Positions 1-9,444 are shown, counted from the stretch's first letter. The stretch: 64,000 bases of DNA from Actinoplanes derwentensis (GCF_900104725.1 NZ_LT629758.1:1550001-1614000), one strand, 5' to 3'. A program made the numbers and translations. The notes: generated by a model not told the origin, from the sequence alone.

Positions 1-789
1 TACGCCGCCCTGCTCGCCGTCGTCGCCGGGTCGGTCTTCCCGCTCTACTGGTCCCTGGTGGTGTCCTCGCAGACCAGCGAGGCCGTCGCCCAGGTGCCCC
101 CGGTCCTGATCCCGGGCGGCCACCTGTTCGACAACATCGCGCGTGTCTTCGCCACCACCGACTTCGCTCGCGCGCTGATGAACTCGTTCATCGTCAGTGC
201 CTCGGTGACTGTCTCGGTGGTATTTTTCTCCACCCTGGCCGGCTTCGCCTTCGCCAAACTCCGCTTCCGCGGCCGCCAGGCGCTGCTGGTGCTGGCGATC
301 GGCACCTCGGTGGTCCCGCAGCAGCTCGGAATCATCCCGCTCTACCTACTGATGTCCAAGCTCGGCTGGACCGACCAGCTGGCCGCCGTGATCGTCCCCG
401 GCCTGGTCACCGCGTTCGGCGTGTTCTTCATGACCCAGTACCTGGGCCGCGCGGTCCCCGATGAACTTCTGGAGGCCGGCCGGATCGACGGATGCACCAC
501 GTTCGGCCTGTACTGGCACGTGGTGCTGCCGGCCGCGCGCCCCGCGGCGGCGGTGCTCGGGCTGTTCACCTTCATGCAGGCGTGGAACGATTTCTTCTGG
601 CCCCTGGTGGTGCTGCAGAACAACGCCACCGTCCAGGTCGCCCTGTCCTCGCTGGCCAGTGGCTACACCACCGACTACACGCTGACACTGACCGGCACGC
701 TGCTGTCCACGCTCCCGATCCTGGTGATCTTCATGGTCCTCGGCCGGCAGATCGTCGGCGGCATCATGCAAGGAGCGATCAAGGGATGA
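1..789 (+). CDS. Carbohydrate ABC transporter permease, MalG type (5' end outside window)
   Basis: Inner-membrane permease subunit of a sugar uptake ABC transporter (CUT1, MalG-like). The frame is open from base 1, so the true start lies upstream. Several hydrophobic helices are visible, and the cytoplasmic EAA loop that docks to the ATPase is present (ELLEAGRIDGCTTFGLYWHV, about 150 residues into the visible part). It ends RQIVGGIMQGAIKG, a usual MalG-type C-terminus. Its TGA overlaps the ATG of the downstream GH1 glucosidase, so the two are translationally coupled; beta-glucosides or cello-oligosaccharides are the likely substrate (inference from the neighbour). Confidence 0.9.
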   Translation, partial: YAALLAVVAGSVFPLYWSLVVSSQTSEAVAQVPPVLIPGGHLFDNIARVFATTDFARALMNSFIVSASVTVSVVFFSTLAGFAFAKLRFRGRQALLVLAIGTSVVPQQLGIIPLYLLMSKLGWTDQLAAVIVPGLVTAFGVFFMTQYLGRAVPDELLEAGRIDGCTTFGLYWHVVLPAARPAAAVLGLFTFMQAWNDFFWPLVVLQNNATVQVALSSLASGYTTDYTLTLTGTLLSTLPILVIFMVLGRQIVGGIMQGAIKG

Positions 790-2204
790 CGATGTCGTTC
801 GAACTGCCGCAGATGCCAGCCGGATTCGTCTGGGGCGCCGCCACCGCCGCCTACCAGATCGAGGGGGCGGTCGCCGAGGACGGCCGCGGTGAATCGATCT
901 GGGACGTGTTCTGCCAGCGGCCGGGCACGGTCGTCGACGGCACCTCCGGGGCAGTCGCCTGCGACAGCTACCACCGGTGGCGCGATGACGTGGAACTGCT
1001 CGCCGGGCTGGGCGTCGACGCGTACCGCTTCTCGATCGCCTGGCCCCGAGTCGTGCCGGCCGGGCAGGGCGCGATCAACCAGGCCGGACTCGACCACTAC
1101 GACCGGCTCGTCGATGCGCTGTGCGAGCGGGGCATCCGGCCGTTCGTCACGCTCTACCACTGGGACCTGCCGCAAGCGCTGGAAGACGCCGGTGGCTGGC
1201 GGGTCCGGGACACCGCGGACCGGTTCGCCGACTACGCGGCGGTCGTCGCCGGCCGCCTCGGCGACCGGGTTCAGGACTGGATCACGCTCAACGAGCCGTA
1301 CGTCTCCTCGATGGTCGGCTACGCCGAGGGCAGACATGCGCCCGGCGCCACCGAGGGCCACGGCGCGCTCGCCGCCGCCCACCACCTGCTCGTCGGCCAC
1401 GGCCGGGCCCTCGCGGTGCTACGCGCCGCCCGCCCGGAGGCCCGCGTCGGCATCACGCTCAACATCTCCCCGGCCATCCCGGCCACCGACTCCGCGGCCG
1501 ACCGCGAGGCCGCGAACCGGATGGACCTGATGCTCAACCGGCAGTTCACCGACCCGGTGCTGGGTTGCGCCTACCCGGACGGGTTCGAGCGCCTCTACGC
1601 CGGAGTCAGCGACCTGTCCTTCCGTCTGCCCGGCGACCTGGAACTGATCGGTGCCCCGCTGGACTTTCTCGGCGTCAACTACTACTACCGCATCCATGCC
1701 GCCGACGCCCCGCTCGACCAGCCCGAGCCGGCGCGGCGCAGCGCCTTCGACATCGGGGTGCGGTCGGCGCCGCGTGACGGCGTTCCGCTCACCGATCTGG
1801 GATGGCCGATCGAGGCACAAGGCCTCTACGACACGCTGACCGGGTTGGCCGGGCGCTATCCCGGACTGCCGCCGATCTACGTGACCGAGAACGGCATCGC
1901 CCATTTCGGTGACGACCCAGCCGTGCCCGACCCGGAACGCATCCGGTTCGTCGCCCAGCACCTGAGCGCGGCAGCCCGCGCGGTCACCGACGCGGCCGTC
2001 GACCTGCGCGGCTACTTCTACTGGTCCCTGATCGACAACTTCGAGTGGGCGCGGGGTTACGCCCCACGGTTCGGCCTGGTGCACGTCGACTACCCGACCG
2101 GCGTACGCACCCCGCGCGCCAGCTACCACTGGCTGCGAGAGCGTCTTTCCGCCCGTACGGGAAAGGCGGTCTCGAATTCGCCCGGCTCGTTCCTGACACC
2201 GTGA
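786..2204 (+). CDS. GH1 family beta-glucosidase
   Basis: Cytoplasmic retaining beta-glucosidase that would hydrolyse imported cellobiose or other beta-glucosides. The 472-residue length fits GH1. Family marks: N-terminal FVWGAATAAYQIEGA, the acid/base motif TLNEP (Glu about 170) and the nucleophile motif YVTENG (Glu about 368), then WSLIDNFEW near the C-terminus. The start chosen is the ATG overlapping the permease stop (ATGA), with AAGGG just upstream. It is the terminal gene of the sugar uptake operon. Confidence 0.93.
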   Translation: MTMSFELPQMPAGFVWGAATAAYQIEGAVAEDGRGESIWDVFCQRPGTVVDGTSGAVACDSYHRWRDDVELLAGLGVDAYRFSIAWPRVVPAGQGAINQAGLDHYDRLVDALCERGIRPFVTLYHWDLPQALEDAGGWRVRDTADRFADYAAVVAGRLGDRVQDWITLNEPYVSSMVGYAEGRHAPGATEGHGALAAAHHLLVGHGRALAVLRAARPEARVGITLNISPAIPATDSAADREAANRMDLMLNRQFTDPVLGCAYPDGFERLYAGVSDLSFRLPGDLELIGAPLDFLGVNYYYRIHAADAPLDQPEPARRSAFDIGVRSAPRDGVPLTDLGWPIEAQGLYDTLTGLAGRYPGLPPIYVTENGIAHFGDDPAVPDPERIRFVAQHLSAAARAVTDAAVDLRGYFYWSLIDNFEWARGYAPRFGLVHVDYPTGVRTPRASYHWLRERLSARTGKAVSNSPGSFLTP

Positions 2205-2226
2205 AACAGCGGGTAGACCCGACCGG

Positions 2227-4485
2227 CTAGCTGATCGTGCCTGATGGCGCCGAGGATGTCGCCGCCACGCGCGCGAAATCCGCGAGTTGTTCCGCCGGCA
2301 TGGGGCGCGCGAACAGATAGCCCTGGGCCACCTGGCAGCCCAGCATTTGAAGTTCGGTGGCCTGTACGGCGGTCTCGACACCCTCGGCGACGGTGTACAT
2401 GCCCAGGACCTGACCGAGTCGGATCACTGCTTCGGCGACCGCGGCGCCACGGTTGGTGCCGTCGAGTTCCGCGACGAAACTGCGGTCGATCTTCAGGACG
2501 TCCACCGGTAGCCGGGTGAGCTGGTGCAGTGACGAGTAGCCGGTGCCGAAGTCGTCCACGGCGATCCGGATACCGTGTGCCCGCAGCGCTTCCAACGCGG
2601 GGATGGCGATTTCCTCGTCGACGATCGCCGACTCGGTGATCTCCAGGAGCAGGCTCTCCGCCGGCAGGCCCACCTCGGTGAGGATGCTGAGGACGTCCGG
2701 CAGGAAGGACGGCTCGCGCAACTGCAGGGGGGAGACGTTCACGCTCGCGCGGAGGCAGCCCAGGTCGGGGATCTCGGTGCGCCACGACTGAACCTGGGCA
2801 CACGCCTGCCGCAGCACGGTCATGCCGATCTGGTGGATCACCCCGGCGCGTTCGGCGACGGGGATGAACTCGACCGGCGAGATCGGCCCGAGCTGTGGAT
2901 GCTGCCAGCGCAGCAGGGCCTCCACCGCCACCGGCTGATGGGTGTCCAGGGCGACTATCGGCTGGTAGAGCAGACTGAGCTGATCGGTGCCGACCGCCTG
3001 GAGCAGCCCGTCGGCGAGGGCGGCGTCGCGGGTCCGCCGGTCGGTCATCGACGAGTCGTGCAGCCGCCAGCCGTGGCTACCGGATCTCTTCGACTCGTAC
3101 ATGGCCAGGTCTGCTCGGCGTTTGAGGTTTTCGGCGGTGTCGTCCGGGCGTGCGGTGGCCAGGCCGATGCTGGCCCGGATGGTGATCTCGTCACCGGCCA
3201 CCGTCACCGGGTTGTCGGCCAGCACGGCGAGGATGCGTTCGGCCACCGCCACCGCCCGGTCGTCGTCGGCCATGTGGTCCAGCACGACGATGAACTCGTC
3301 GCCGCCGACGCGGGCGGCGATGTCCTCGTTGCGGGTCGCGCCGCGTACGAGCCGGGCGAACTCGACCAGGATGCGGTCGCCCACGTCGTGGCCGTACCGA
3401 TCGTTGATCTGTTTGAAGCCGTCCAGATCGAGCAGCATGAGCGCCGGCTGGGCCCGGCGCTGCAGCGAGCGGTTGACGGCGTTCTGCAGTCCGGTGAGGT
3501 TGGTGAGGCCGGTGAGCGGGTCGGTGACGTTGAGCCGGCGGCTCTCCCGCAGCGAGACGATCTGCCGTACGGCGAGGGCGAAGGTCATGGTGGTCTCGGC
3601 GAGGATCAACCCACTCCAATGTTGTACGGGGTACCCACCCAGAGTGATCGTGACCAGCAGCGCGTTGCCGATCCCGACCGCGATGTACGGCAGATGAGCC
3701 GACCAGGCGGGCATCTGCGCGCGAGGAGAGGGATCGTGGGCGGCGGCCGAACCGGTACCGACCGCCATGGCGGCGACTGCCATCAGCAGCGAGGCGATCA
3801 CCAGGGCGGCGTTCGCGAGGGGGGATCCCGCGGTGGTCTCGCCGCGCAACCGGATGGCGGTGAAGGCGACGTCGGCGATCGTGTAGAGCAGGATGCCCGC
3901 GATCAGCGTTGTCAACGGCGGTGTCAACTGGGTGACCGCGCCGCGCAGCACCACCGCGGTGACCGCCGCGAGTGCGACCAGGTTACCCAGCGGATAGCCG
4001 AGTTCGTAGATGAGATCCAAGCCGTCCGCGGTGCTGAGGGCCTTGTCGATCGCGAGGTACCAGATGAGCATGAAGCCGCTGCTCAAGATGATGACGACCT
4101 CGATGACGAAAGCCCACCTCTCGGTCTGGCGCAGCCGCAGGGCCGACACCGACAGAGCGGTGGCGGTCAGACAGCCGAACATCGCCAGCCCGCAGAGGAC
4201 GGCGGCCCATTTCCACGCCGCGAGCCCGGTTACCGCGTTGATGGTGAAGGACGTCGTCGCGGCCAGCGACAGCGCCCGGCTGGCACCGGCGAGCCGCCAG
4301 GGCAGCGGGTTGGGACTGCGCCGGGCGGCTCGTACGCAGTAGGCGGTGCCGAGCAGATCCAGGAGCAGCAGTGACAGTCCGAGGATGGCGTTGCGGGCCC
4401 GGATGTCGGCGAAGGCCAGCACCTGTCCCATCAGGACCACCAGTATCAGCGCTCGCGCTGTCCTCGGCAGTCCGGTTCTCGGCAT
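2227..4485 (-). CDS. Membrane-bound GGDEF-EAL cyclic-di-GMP protein
   Basis: Bifunctional or single-activity c-di-GMP turnover protein of about 752 residues. The N-terminal 300 residues hold roughly nine to ten hydrophobic helices (MASE-like integral sensor). A GGDEF domain with an intact active site (RVGGDEFIVVLD) follows, then an EAL domain beginning AVEALLRWQHP and carrying DDFGTGYSSL and VLKIDRSF. Both catalytic signatures are kept, so cyclase and phosphodiesterase activity are both possible. Start: ATG at 4485 (MPRTGLPRT) preceded by GGTGAGG; an upstream ATG at 4557 would add 24 polar residues before the first helix. It is convergent with the glucosidase gene. Confidence 0.9.
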   Translation of the reverse strand: MPRTGLPRTARALILVVLMGQVLAFADIRARNAILGLSLLLLDLLGTAYCVRAARRSPNPLPWRLAGASRALSLAATTSFTINAVTGLAAWKWAAVLCGLAMFGCLTATALSVSALRLRQTERWAFVIEVVIILSSGFMLIWYLAIDKALSTADGLDLIYELGYPLGNLVALAAVTAVVLRGAVTQLTPPLTTLIAGILLYTIADVAFTAIRLRGETTAGSPLANAALVIASLLMAVAAMAVGTGSAAAHDPSPRAQMPAWSAHLPYIAVGIGNALLVTITLGGYPVQHWSGLILAETTMTFALAVRQIVSLRESRRLNVTDPLTGLTNLTGLQNAVNRSLQRRAQPALMLLDLDGFKQINDRYGHDVGDRILVEFARLVRGATRNEDIAARVGGDEFIVVLDHMADDDRAVAVAERILAVLADNPVTVAGDEITIRASIGLATARPDDTAENLKRRADLAMYESKRSGSHGWRLHDSSMTDRRTRDAALADGLLQAVGTDQLSLLYQPIVALDTHQPVAVEALLRWQHPQLGPISPVEFIPVAERAGVIHQIGMTVLRQACAQVQSWRTEIPDLGCLRASVNVSPLQLREPSFLPDVLSILTEVGLPAESLLLEITESAIVDEEIAIPALEALRAHGIRIAVDDFGTGYSSLHQLTRLPVDVLKIDRSFVAELDGTNRGAAVAEAVIRLGQVLGMYTVAEGVETAVQATELQMLGCQVAQGYLFARPMPAEQLADFARVAATSSAPSGTIS

Positions 4486-4593
4486 CCTCACCCAGTTCAG
4501 GTTGGCAGCGAAAACCGGACCCGGGTTCCACTCCCGGAAACTGCACCCACCTTGCAACTCCCGGCGACCCGTCCCGCTTGTCGTGGATGTCGA

Positions 4594-5199
4594 TCAGTGC
4601 TGGGCGGCTTCGGCAGGTGTCCGTCGGGCCGATCCGAACTGCGTATATGTCACGAGTCCGCCGAGGGCGAGCGCTACTGCCGTTCCGGCTGCCGCGACGT
4701 CGTCCGGCGCTTGTAACTGCCAGGTCAGGACCCGGCCGAGGTTCGTTTCGGGCTGCGGGAACAGCACCGCGACCAGGGTCCACCCCAGCGGCAGGAACCA
4801 GGCGCGGGCGGAGCCCAGCACCGTGGCGCTCAGCGCGGTCAGGCCCAGTAGCCCCGCGGCGTCGCGGATCACCAGGACAGCGGGCCCGAAGCGGGCCCCG
4901 GTCGCTAGTGTGACCAGCAGCGGTGCCGTGACGACCAGCAGGGCTGTCAGCAGGTGCGCAGCCCGGCGCGGACGCCACGGCAGCGCGCCGGTGTTGTCGA
5001 GCTCGTCGTCGGGTCCGCTCAGAGTGGCGGTCAGAGCGGCTACCAGAATCAGCACGGTCATCACCACCATCTGTACGCCCACGGTTCGCGCGTCGGAGAA
5101 GAACGACCACAGGGCCCAGCAGCCGACTACGCCGGTAGCGACCGCGGCAAGCGCTTCCGGGGCGTACCGGGAACGCAGGTGAAGCACCAGCCACCTCAT
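4594..5199 (-). CDS. Small multi-spanning membrane protein of an ABC operon
   Basis: Protein of 201 residues with about five to six hydrophobic helices and no soluble domain; not recognised beyond that. Its ATG overlaps the stop of the upstream ABC permease by 4 bp, so it is the last gene of a five-gene operon (sigma, anti-sigma, ATPase, permease, this protein). It could be an accessory permease subunit of the exporter (inference from position). Confidence 0.8.
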   Translation of the reverse strand: MRWLVLHLRSRYAPEALAAVATGVVGCWALWSFFSDARTVGVQMVVMTVLILVAALTATLSGPDDELDNTGALPWRPRRAAHLLTALLVVTAPLLVTLATGARFGPAVLVIRDAAGLLGLTALSATVLGSARAWFLPLGWTLVAVLFPQPETNLGRVLTWQLQAPDDVAAAGTAVALALGGLVTYTQFGSARRTPAEAAQH

Positions 5200-6518
5200 G
5201 GCCGTGCGCCGCCGAGCAGAATGCCGTCCGCCGCCGCGCAGTTCGTCGCGGCCGTGCGCAGCGCCGCCACCCGGGCCGCCGCCTCGTCGGCGGGCAGCTT
5301 CACCAGGGCCCGCCAGCGGGCGGTCGCGTCCTCGGCGAACCCTTGGTCGTCTTCGCCGTGCAACGCCGGTTCGCGGTCGAGGAGCCAGAACGCGGCGGCC
5401 ATCGCGTCTTCACCTGCCGAGGTGTTCTCGCAGGACCAGGGGTTCCGGAACGCTTTGATCAGTACGTTGGCCGCCAGGTCCTCGCGGTCCTCGAGGTGGG
5501 CGTCCTGGCCGACGGTGATGTCGAGCAGCACGACGTCGGCCTCCCGTGGCGGGAAGACGTCGGGGGAGTAGGTGCTGGTGTCCTCGTGGACCCGGTTCGG
5601 TGCGCCCGGGACCGTCGCCAGCAGCGTCAGCGCCTCCCGAGCGGGGCCGGTCACCTCGGGCAACAGGCCGGCATGAACCCGGCTGAGGCACACCCGTGGC
5701 TCGTCAGCGGTGCACACGAGTTCCTGCGCTCTGGTGTCGACCGCGGTGACGACCCGATCCGTATGCGGCATGACCATGACACCGACTGCGAAGCCCAGGG
5801 CCACCGGCAGCAGCGCCGCCACCCGCAGCCGCCAGTCGGCGGAGATCAGCAGCAGCATCGCGGTGCCGGCGAGTCCGGCCAGCCAGAGAGCCTGTGCGGC
5901 GCTGGCCACGCCGGGCACCGTCTCGTACGGCTGGGGCATGTTCATGTCGAAGATCGGCGAGAGCAGCAGCGCCATCCAGCCGTTCGGGCTGGTGGCCCCG
6001 GGGATGAGCAGCAGCGCCGCCAGGCCCGCGACGCCCAGCAGCGGGGCGGTCACCGGCGAGGGCAGCAGACGGCCGACGGCCGACCCCAGCCAGACCGCGG
6101 TGACCTGTGCCAGCAGGCCGACGCCGACCACCGCGAAGACCGTACCCGGCAGGTACCGGGCGGTGCCGGCGATCCATAGTGCTCCGGCGAGTCCCATCGT
6201 GAGGTAGCCGGCCACCACCGCGATGGTCATCGCGAGGATGACCGGCATGATCCGCTGGGCCCGTGGTCGCGGGGTGGTGGCGAAGAGCTCCGCCACCGCG
6301 GAACGCTGCTCGCGGCGGGCCTGCCAGGCCCCGGCCGCGAGGGCCAGCGGCAACAGCAGCCCCAGATACAGGCGCATGGTCATGGCGAGCTGCATCCAGC
6401 CGTCGGCGAAATAGACCGCCTCGAGGAAGTAGATCAGCAGGGTGCCGGTCACCGCCAGGATCACGGCGGTGCCGATCGCCGCGGAACGCCGCAGCTCGAT
6501 GAACAGGACGCGGCTCAT
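5196..6518 (-). CDS. ABC-2 type transporter permease with large extracytoplasmic C-terminal part
   Basis: A 440-residue membrane protein. It begins MSRVLFIELRRSAAIGTAV, a usual start for ABC-2 permeases, and carries six or more hydrophobic segments in the first 290 residues. A soluble C-terminal region of about 150 residues follows (from about HTDRVVTAVDTRAQELVC), probably outside the membrane. The start at 6518 overlaps the ATPase stop by 4 bp; a longer reading frame upstream is an antisense artefact of the ATPase gene. Partner of the ATPase at 6515-7318; substrate unknown. Confidence 0.85.
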   Translation of the reverse strand: MSRVLFIELRRSAAIGTAVILAVTGTLLIYFLEAVYFADGWMQLAMTMRLYLGLLLPLALAAGAWQARREQRSAVAELFATTPRPRAQRIMPVILAMTIAVVAGYLTMGLAGALWIAGTARYLPGTVFAVVGVGLLAQVTAVWLGSAVGRLLPSPVTAPLLGVAGLAALLLIPGATSPNGWMALLLSPIFDMNMPQPYETVPGVASAAQALWLAGLAGTAMLLLISADWRLRVAALLPVALGFAVGVMVMPHTDRVVTAVDTRAQELVCTADEPRVCLSRVHAGLLPEVTGPAREALTLLATVPGAPNRVHEDTSTYSPDVFPPREADVVLLDITVGQDAHLEDREDLAANVLIKAFRNPWSCENTSAGEDAMAAAFWLLDREPALHGEDDQGFAEDATARWRALVKLPADEAAARVAALRTAATNCAAADGILLGGARP

Positions 6519-7318
6519 CGGCCCGCCTCCGCCCGGGTGCGGCGCAGCATCGCCGAGTAGCCACGCTCGGCCGGGCTGTCGCCGGGATCGCCCGGGCCGC
6601 CCTGAGCGATCAGGTCGGGCGGGGTGCCCTGGAACACCACCCGGCCCTCGTTCATCATCACCACATCGGTGCACGCCGCCACCACGTCCTCGACGAGGTG
6701 GGTGGAGACCAGGACACAACTATCGGCACCGAGGTCGCGCAGTAGCTCGCGGAAGTCGAGGCGCTGCTCCGGGTCGAGACCGACGGTGGGCTCGTCGAGC
6801 AGCAACACGGCCGGGTCGTTGACGATGGCCTGGGCGATGCCGGCCCGGCGCAGCATGCCCCCGGACAGCGTCTTCATCCGCGCGTCGGCCTTCGCCGTGA
6901 GCCCTACCCGGTCCACGGCGCGCTGCACGGCACTCGGGACGACCTGTTTGGGCATCTCCTTCAGCCAGGCCATGTACTCCACGAACTCCCGGACCGTGAA
7001 ACGCGGGTAGAAGCCGAACTGCTGAGGGAGATACCCCAGGCCGCGCCGGACTCTCCGCATGTCGGCGCGGGCGCTGATCTGCTCACCCAGCAGGGTCAGA
7101 GTTCCGCCGGCCGGTGCGACGGCGGTGGCCAGGGCACGCATCAGGGTCGTCTTGCCGGCGCCGTTCGGGCCGAGGAGCCCGTGTACGCCGGTGCCGAGGG
7201 CCAGGTCGAGGCCGTCGACGGCCAGGTGCCGCCGTCCGGCGCGGACCTGCAGGCCGGCGGCGTGCACAGCCCAGAAATGGGTGGCCGGGGCGGTTTCGGC
7301 CGCACTCACGATTCGCAT
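6515..7318 (-). CDS. ABC transporter ATP-binding protein
   Basis: Cytoplasmic ATPase of 267 residues with a complete motif set: Walker A GPNGAGKTT (residues 50-58), signature LSGGM, Walker B VLLLDEP followed by TVGLDPEQR, and the H-loop in VSTHLVED. It resembles the CcmA/drug-exporter ATPases of ABC-2 systems. Fifteen bases downstream of the anti-sigma gene and overlapping the permease gene by 4 bp, so it is expressed as part of the sigma-controlled operon. Confidence 0.93.
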   Translation of the reverse strand: MRIVSAAETAPATHFWAVHAAGLQVRAGRRHLAVDGLDLALGTGVHGLLGPNGAGKTTLMRALATAVAPAGGTLTLLGEQISARADMRRVRRGLGYLPQQFGFYPRFTVREFVEYMAWLKEMPKQVVPSAVQRAVDRVGLTAKADARMKTLSGGMLRRAGIAQAIVNDPAVLLLDEPTVGLDPEQRLDFRELLRDLGADSCVLVSTHLVEDVVAACTDVVMMNEGRVVFQGTPPDLIAQGGPGDPGDSPAERGYSAMLRRTRAEAGR

Positions 7319-7333
7319 CGTCGACTCGCAATC

Positions 7334-8140
7334 TCAGTTGTGGCTGGAGAGCCCGCGGAAGTGGTGGGAACGCATCGCGACGACACCGGCCAAGGCCAGG
7401 ATGAGCAGCGCCCAGACGGGGGAACTCGCCGGCCGCAGCACCACCGGGAGGTCTGCGGTGAGCAGCGTCGGCAGCAGTACGGTCACCGACCAGGCACTGC
7501 CGAGCAGCAGCGCGGCGCGATTCACCCCGACGAACGTGCCCAGTGCGATGGTGGCGGTGGTGAAGGCGAGGCACGGCAGCAACGCCAGGGCGAGCGAGGC
7601 GCCGGAGCCGGAGCCGGAGCTGGCCAGGGCCAGAGCAGGGACGATGACGACCAAGACCGCGGCCGTACGGCGTAACAACATGGCGAGACCTGCTGCCGGC
7701 GTGGTGGCGAGCAGTTCCCATGCGGGATCGTGCCGGCGGCTCCAGGCGACGGCCACTCCCGGCAGAGGGGCCACCGGGGCCAGCAGCGTCACCAGCGACG
7801 GCATGCTCGGTGCGAGGGTCTGTAGCGCTACCGCGCAGCTCAGCGCCGCGACCGTCATGATCATCCAGGGCGACAGGTGCCATACGAGCCAGCGGCGGTG
7901 TGCCGCCCCGAAGCCTCGCCGCCGGGCCGGGGCGGGACCGGCGTCGATGCCGGCGTCGATGCCGGCGGCGACCTGTGCCAGCAGGTCGTGGCGTGGTGCG
8001 GGCAGGCTGTCGGCGACCAGGTCCCGGCAGTCGGCGCAGTTCTCCAGATGGATCTCCACCGCCCAGACCGTCACCTCGTCCAGGATCGCGTGCCGGTCGG
8101 CGTACCGCGCGATCGTCGCGGGGCTCGGATGCGGGGTCAT
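7334..8140 (-). CDS. Membrane protein with N-terminal zinc-finger anti-sigma domain
   Basis: Protein of 268 residues beginning MTPHPSPATIARYADRHAIL. Residues about 25-45 contain HLENCADC, the H-x3-C-x2-C zinc motif of ZAS anti-sigma factors. Four to six hydrophobic helices follow. It overlaps the stop of the ECF sigma gene by 4 bp (start at 8140), the classical sigma/anti-sigma arrangement, so it probably holds the sigma factor at the membrane until a signal releases it. Unusually, the membrane part is polytopic rather than a single helix, resembling the permease components downstream. Confidence 0.85.
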   Translation of the reverse strand: MTPHPSPATIARYADRHAILDEVTVWAVEIHLENCADCRDLVADSLPAPRHDLLAQVAAGIDAGIDAGPAPARRRGFGAAHRRWLVWHLSPWMIMTVAALSCAVALQTLAPSMPSLVTLLAPVAPLPGVAVAWSRRHDPAWELLATTPAAGLAMLLRRTAAVLVVIVPALALASSGSGSGASLALALLPCLAFTTATIALGTFVGVNRAALLLGSAWSVTVLLPTLLTADLPVVLRPASSPVWALLILALAGVVAMRSHHFRGLSSHN

Positions 8141-8679
8141 GACAACGCCTCCCGGAGCGCGATCCGGGCCCGGCGGGCCCGCGTCTTCACCGTGTTCTCC
8201 GGGATCCCCAGCAGCAGCGAGGTCTCCCGTACCGACAACCCGTCGAGAGTCATCGCCCGCAGCACCTGACGGGCCTCCGCCGGCAGTTCCAGCAGCGCCT
8301 GTTCCAGTTCGTGGCTGATCCGCCCGGCGAGTGCCTCGTCCTCGGCGGCCGGAGCGACCGTCTCGGACAGTGCTATCGGCGGCCGTTGGGCCTGCCGGGC
8401 ACGACGCCGGAACGCGTCGATCAACCGGTGCGCGGCGATGGTCCAGAGCCAGCTGACCGCGCTGCTCTCGACGCCCGCCGGAGCGAAGCCGCCGGCGGCC
8501 CGCCACACGGTCAGATAGGTCTCCTGCAGCACGTCGGCGACCACGTCGTCGTCGGCGCAGCGGCGCTGTAGACGGGCGAGCAGCCACGGCGAGGTGCGCC
8601 GATACAGCTCGGCGAACGCCTGCCGATCGCCTGCGGCGGTCCGGCGAACGAGTGTCGCCTCGTCCGGATCCTGATTCAC
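8137..8679 (-). CDS. ECF RNA polymerase sigma factor
   Basis: Sigma-70 family ECF protein of 180 residues. Region 2 is recognisable in AFAELYRRTSPWLLARLQRR and VLQETYLTVWR; region 4 ends in SVRETSLLLGIPENTVKTRA, the helix-turn-helix that reads the -35 element. First gene of the operon running down to 4594, so it most likely controls its own anti-sigma and the ABC exporter behind it. Confidence 0.92.
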   Translation of the reverse strand: MNQDPDEATLVRRTAAGDRQAFAELYRRTSPWLLARLQRRCADDDVVADVLQETYLTVWRAAGGFAPAGVESSAVSWLWTIAAHRLIDAFRRRARQAQRPPIALSETVAPAAEDEALAGRISHELEQALLELPAEARQVLRAMTLDGLSVRETSLLLGIPENTVKTRARRARIALREALS

Positions 8680-8726
8680 ATCCGTAAAGACGACCGCTCA
8701 TACGTCGTGGTTTCATACCTTGATGT

Positions 8727-8873
8727 GACCTGGATCACGCCTTCGTTCTGATCATCCACCGGCTCGCCGACGTCACCCACGCCGCCCGGATCATCGTGCT
8801 GGAACACCGGCGTCTCATCGAGTCCGACACCCATCAGCAGTTGATGTCCACCGGCGGTGTGTACTCCCAGTAG
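8727..8873 (+). pseudogene. C-terminal remnant of an ABC exporter ATPase
   Basis: About 48 codons, with no start, read DHAFVLIIHRLADVTHAARI and then IVLEHRRLIESDTHQQLM to a TAG at 8871. This is the H-loop and C-terminal tail of an ABCB-type exporter (consensus around THRLA, IVVL, GRLIE, GTH, ELM). An in-frame TGA lies just upstream at 8721, and no Walker motifs are present, so only the last part of a former gene remains, between the sigma operon and the MazG-like gene. Confidence 0.6.
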
Positions 8874-8977
8874 TTCACGTTGCAGGCGGCCGGCTACCAG
8901 ACCGGGCCCGCCGCTGCGGAGGGTGTGCCGTCTCGTCAAGAGAACACACCATGACCACGACCGAGGAGAGGTACATC

Positions 8978-9334
8978 GTGACGGCAGACGACGTGATCTG
9001 GAGTGAGGCAGACCGCTGGCGGGCGCTGCTCGACGAAAGGAACGGCACCGATCGTCTGGAGCTGACGTGCCGGATCCTCAAGATCACCGAAGAAGCGGGC
9101 GAGGTCACGCAGGCATGGCTCGGGGTACTGGGCCAGAACCCCCGCAAAGGGATCACCCACACGGTCGATGACGTGGTCGGTGAACTCGCCGACGTGGTGT
9201 TCACCGGCCTGGTAGCGATCGCCAGCCTGGGCGCCGACCCCCATGAAGCGGTCACCGCCGTCGCGGCGAAAGCCGCGAAGTACCGGTTGTCGCTCGACAC
9301 CACGCCCGCGGATCCGCCCGGGGCCGGCACATGA
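8978..9334 (+). CDS. MazG-like nucleotide pyrophosphohydrolase
   Basis: All-alpha NTP pyrophosphohydrolase of about 118 residues. The metal-binding signature is present as KITEEAGEV followed by ELADVVF (ExxE and ExxD). It probably hydrolyses non-canonical NTPs. I prefer the GTG at 8978 because a strong GAGGAGAGG lies 6 bases upstream; the ATG at 8951 (nine codons earlier) has a poor ribosome site. Convergent with the P-type ATPase gene. Confidence 0.8.
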   Translation: MTADDVIWSEADRWRALLDERNGTDRLELTCRILKITEEAGEVTQAWLGVLGQNPRKGITHTVDDVVGELADVVFTGLVAIASLGADPHEAVTAVAAKAAKYRLSLDTTPADPPGAGT

Positions 9335-9417
9335 CGGACTGACCCCCGCCCCGGCAGCAGACCCACGACGGCGCGGCCCAGGTGGGGTGATCGGCCCAGA
9401 CGTCTCTGTGCACGGAA

Positions 9418-9434
9418 CACGGCCGGGGGCCGTG
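9418..9434. terminator. GC hairpin between convergent genes
   Basis: CACGGCC / GGCCGTG stem of 7 bp with a 3-base loop in the 110-bp gap between the convergent MazG-like and P-type ATPase genes. No U-tract, as is common for actinobacterial terminators; the function is inferred from position. Confidence 0.4.
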
Positions 9435-9444
9435 CGGGGCGAGG

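Noticed and set aside
2575..4374. Long plus-strand open frame of 599 codons opposite the GGDEF-EAL gene
   Set aside because: Composition is Arg/Gly/Asp-rich with no domain; it is the antisense shadow of a well-supported gene in high-GC DNA.
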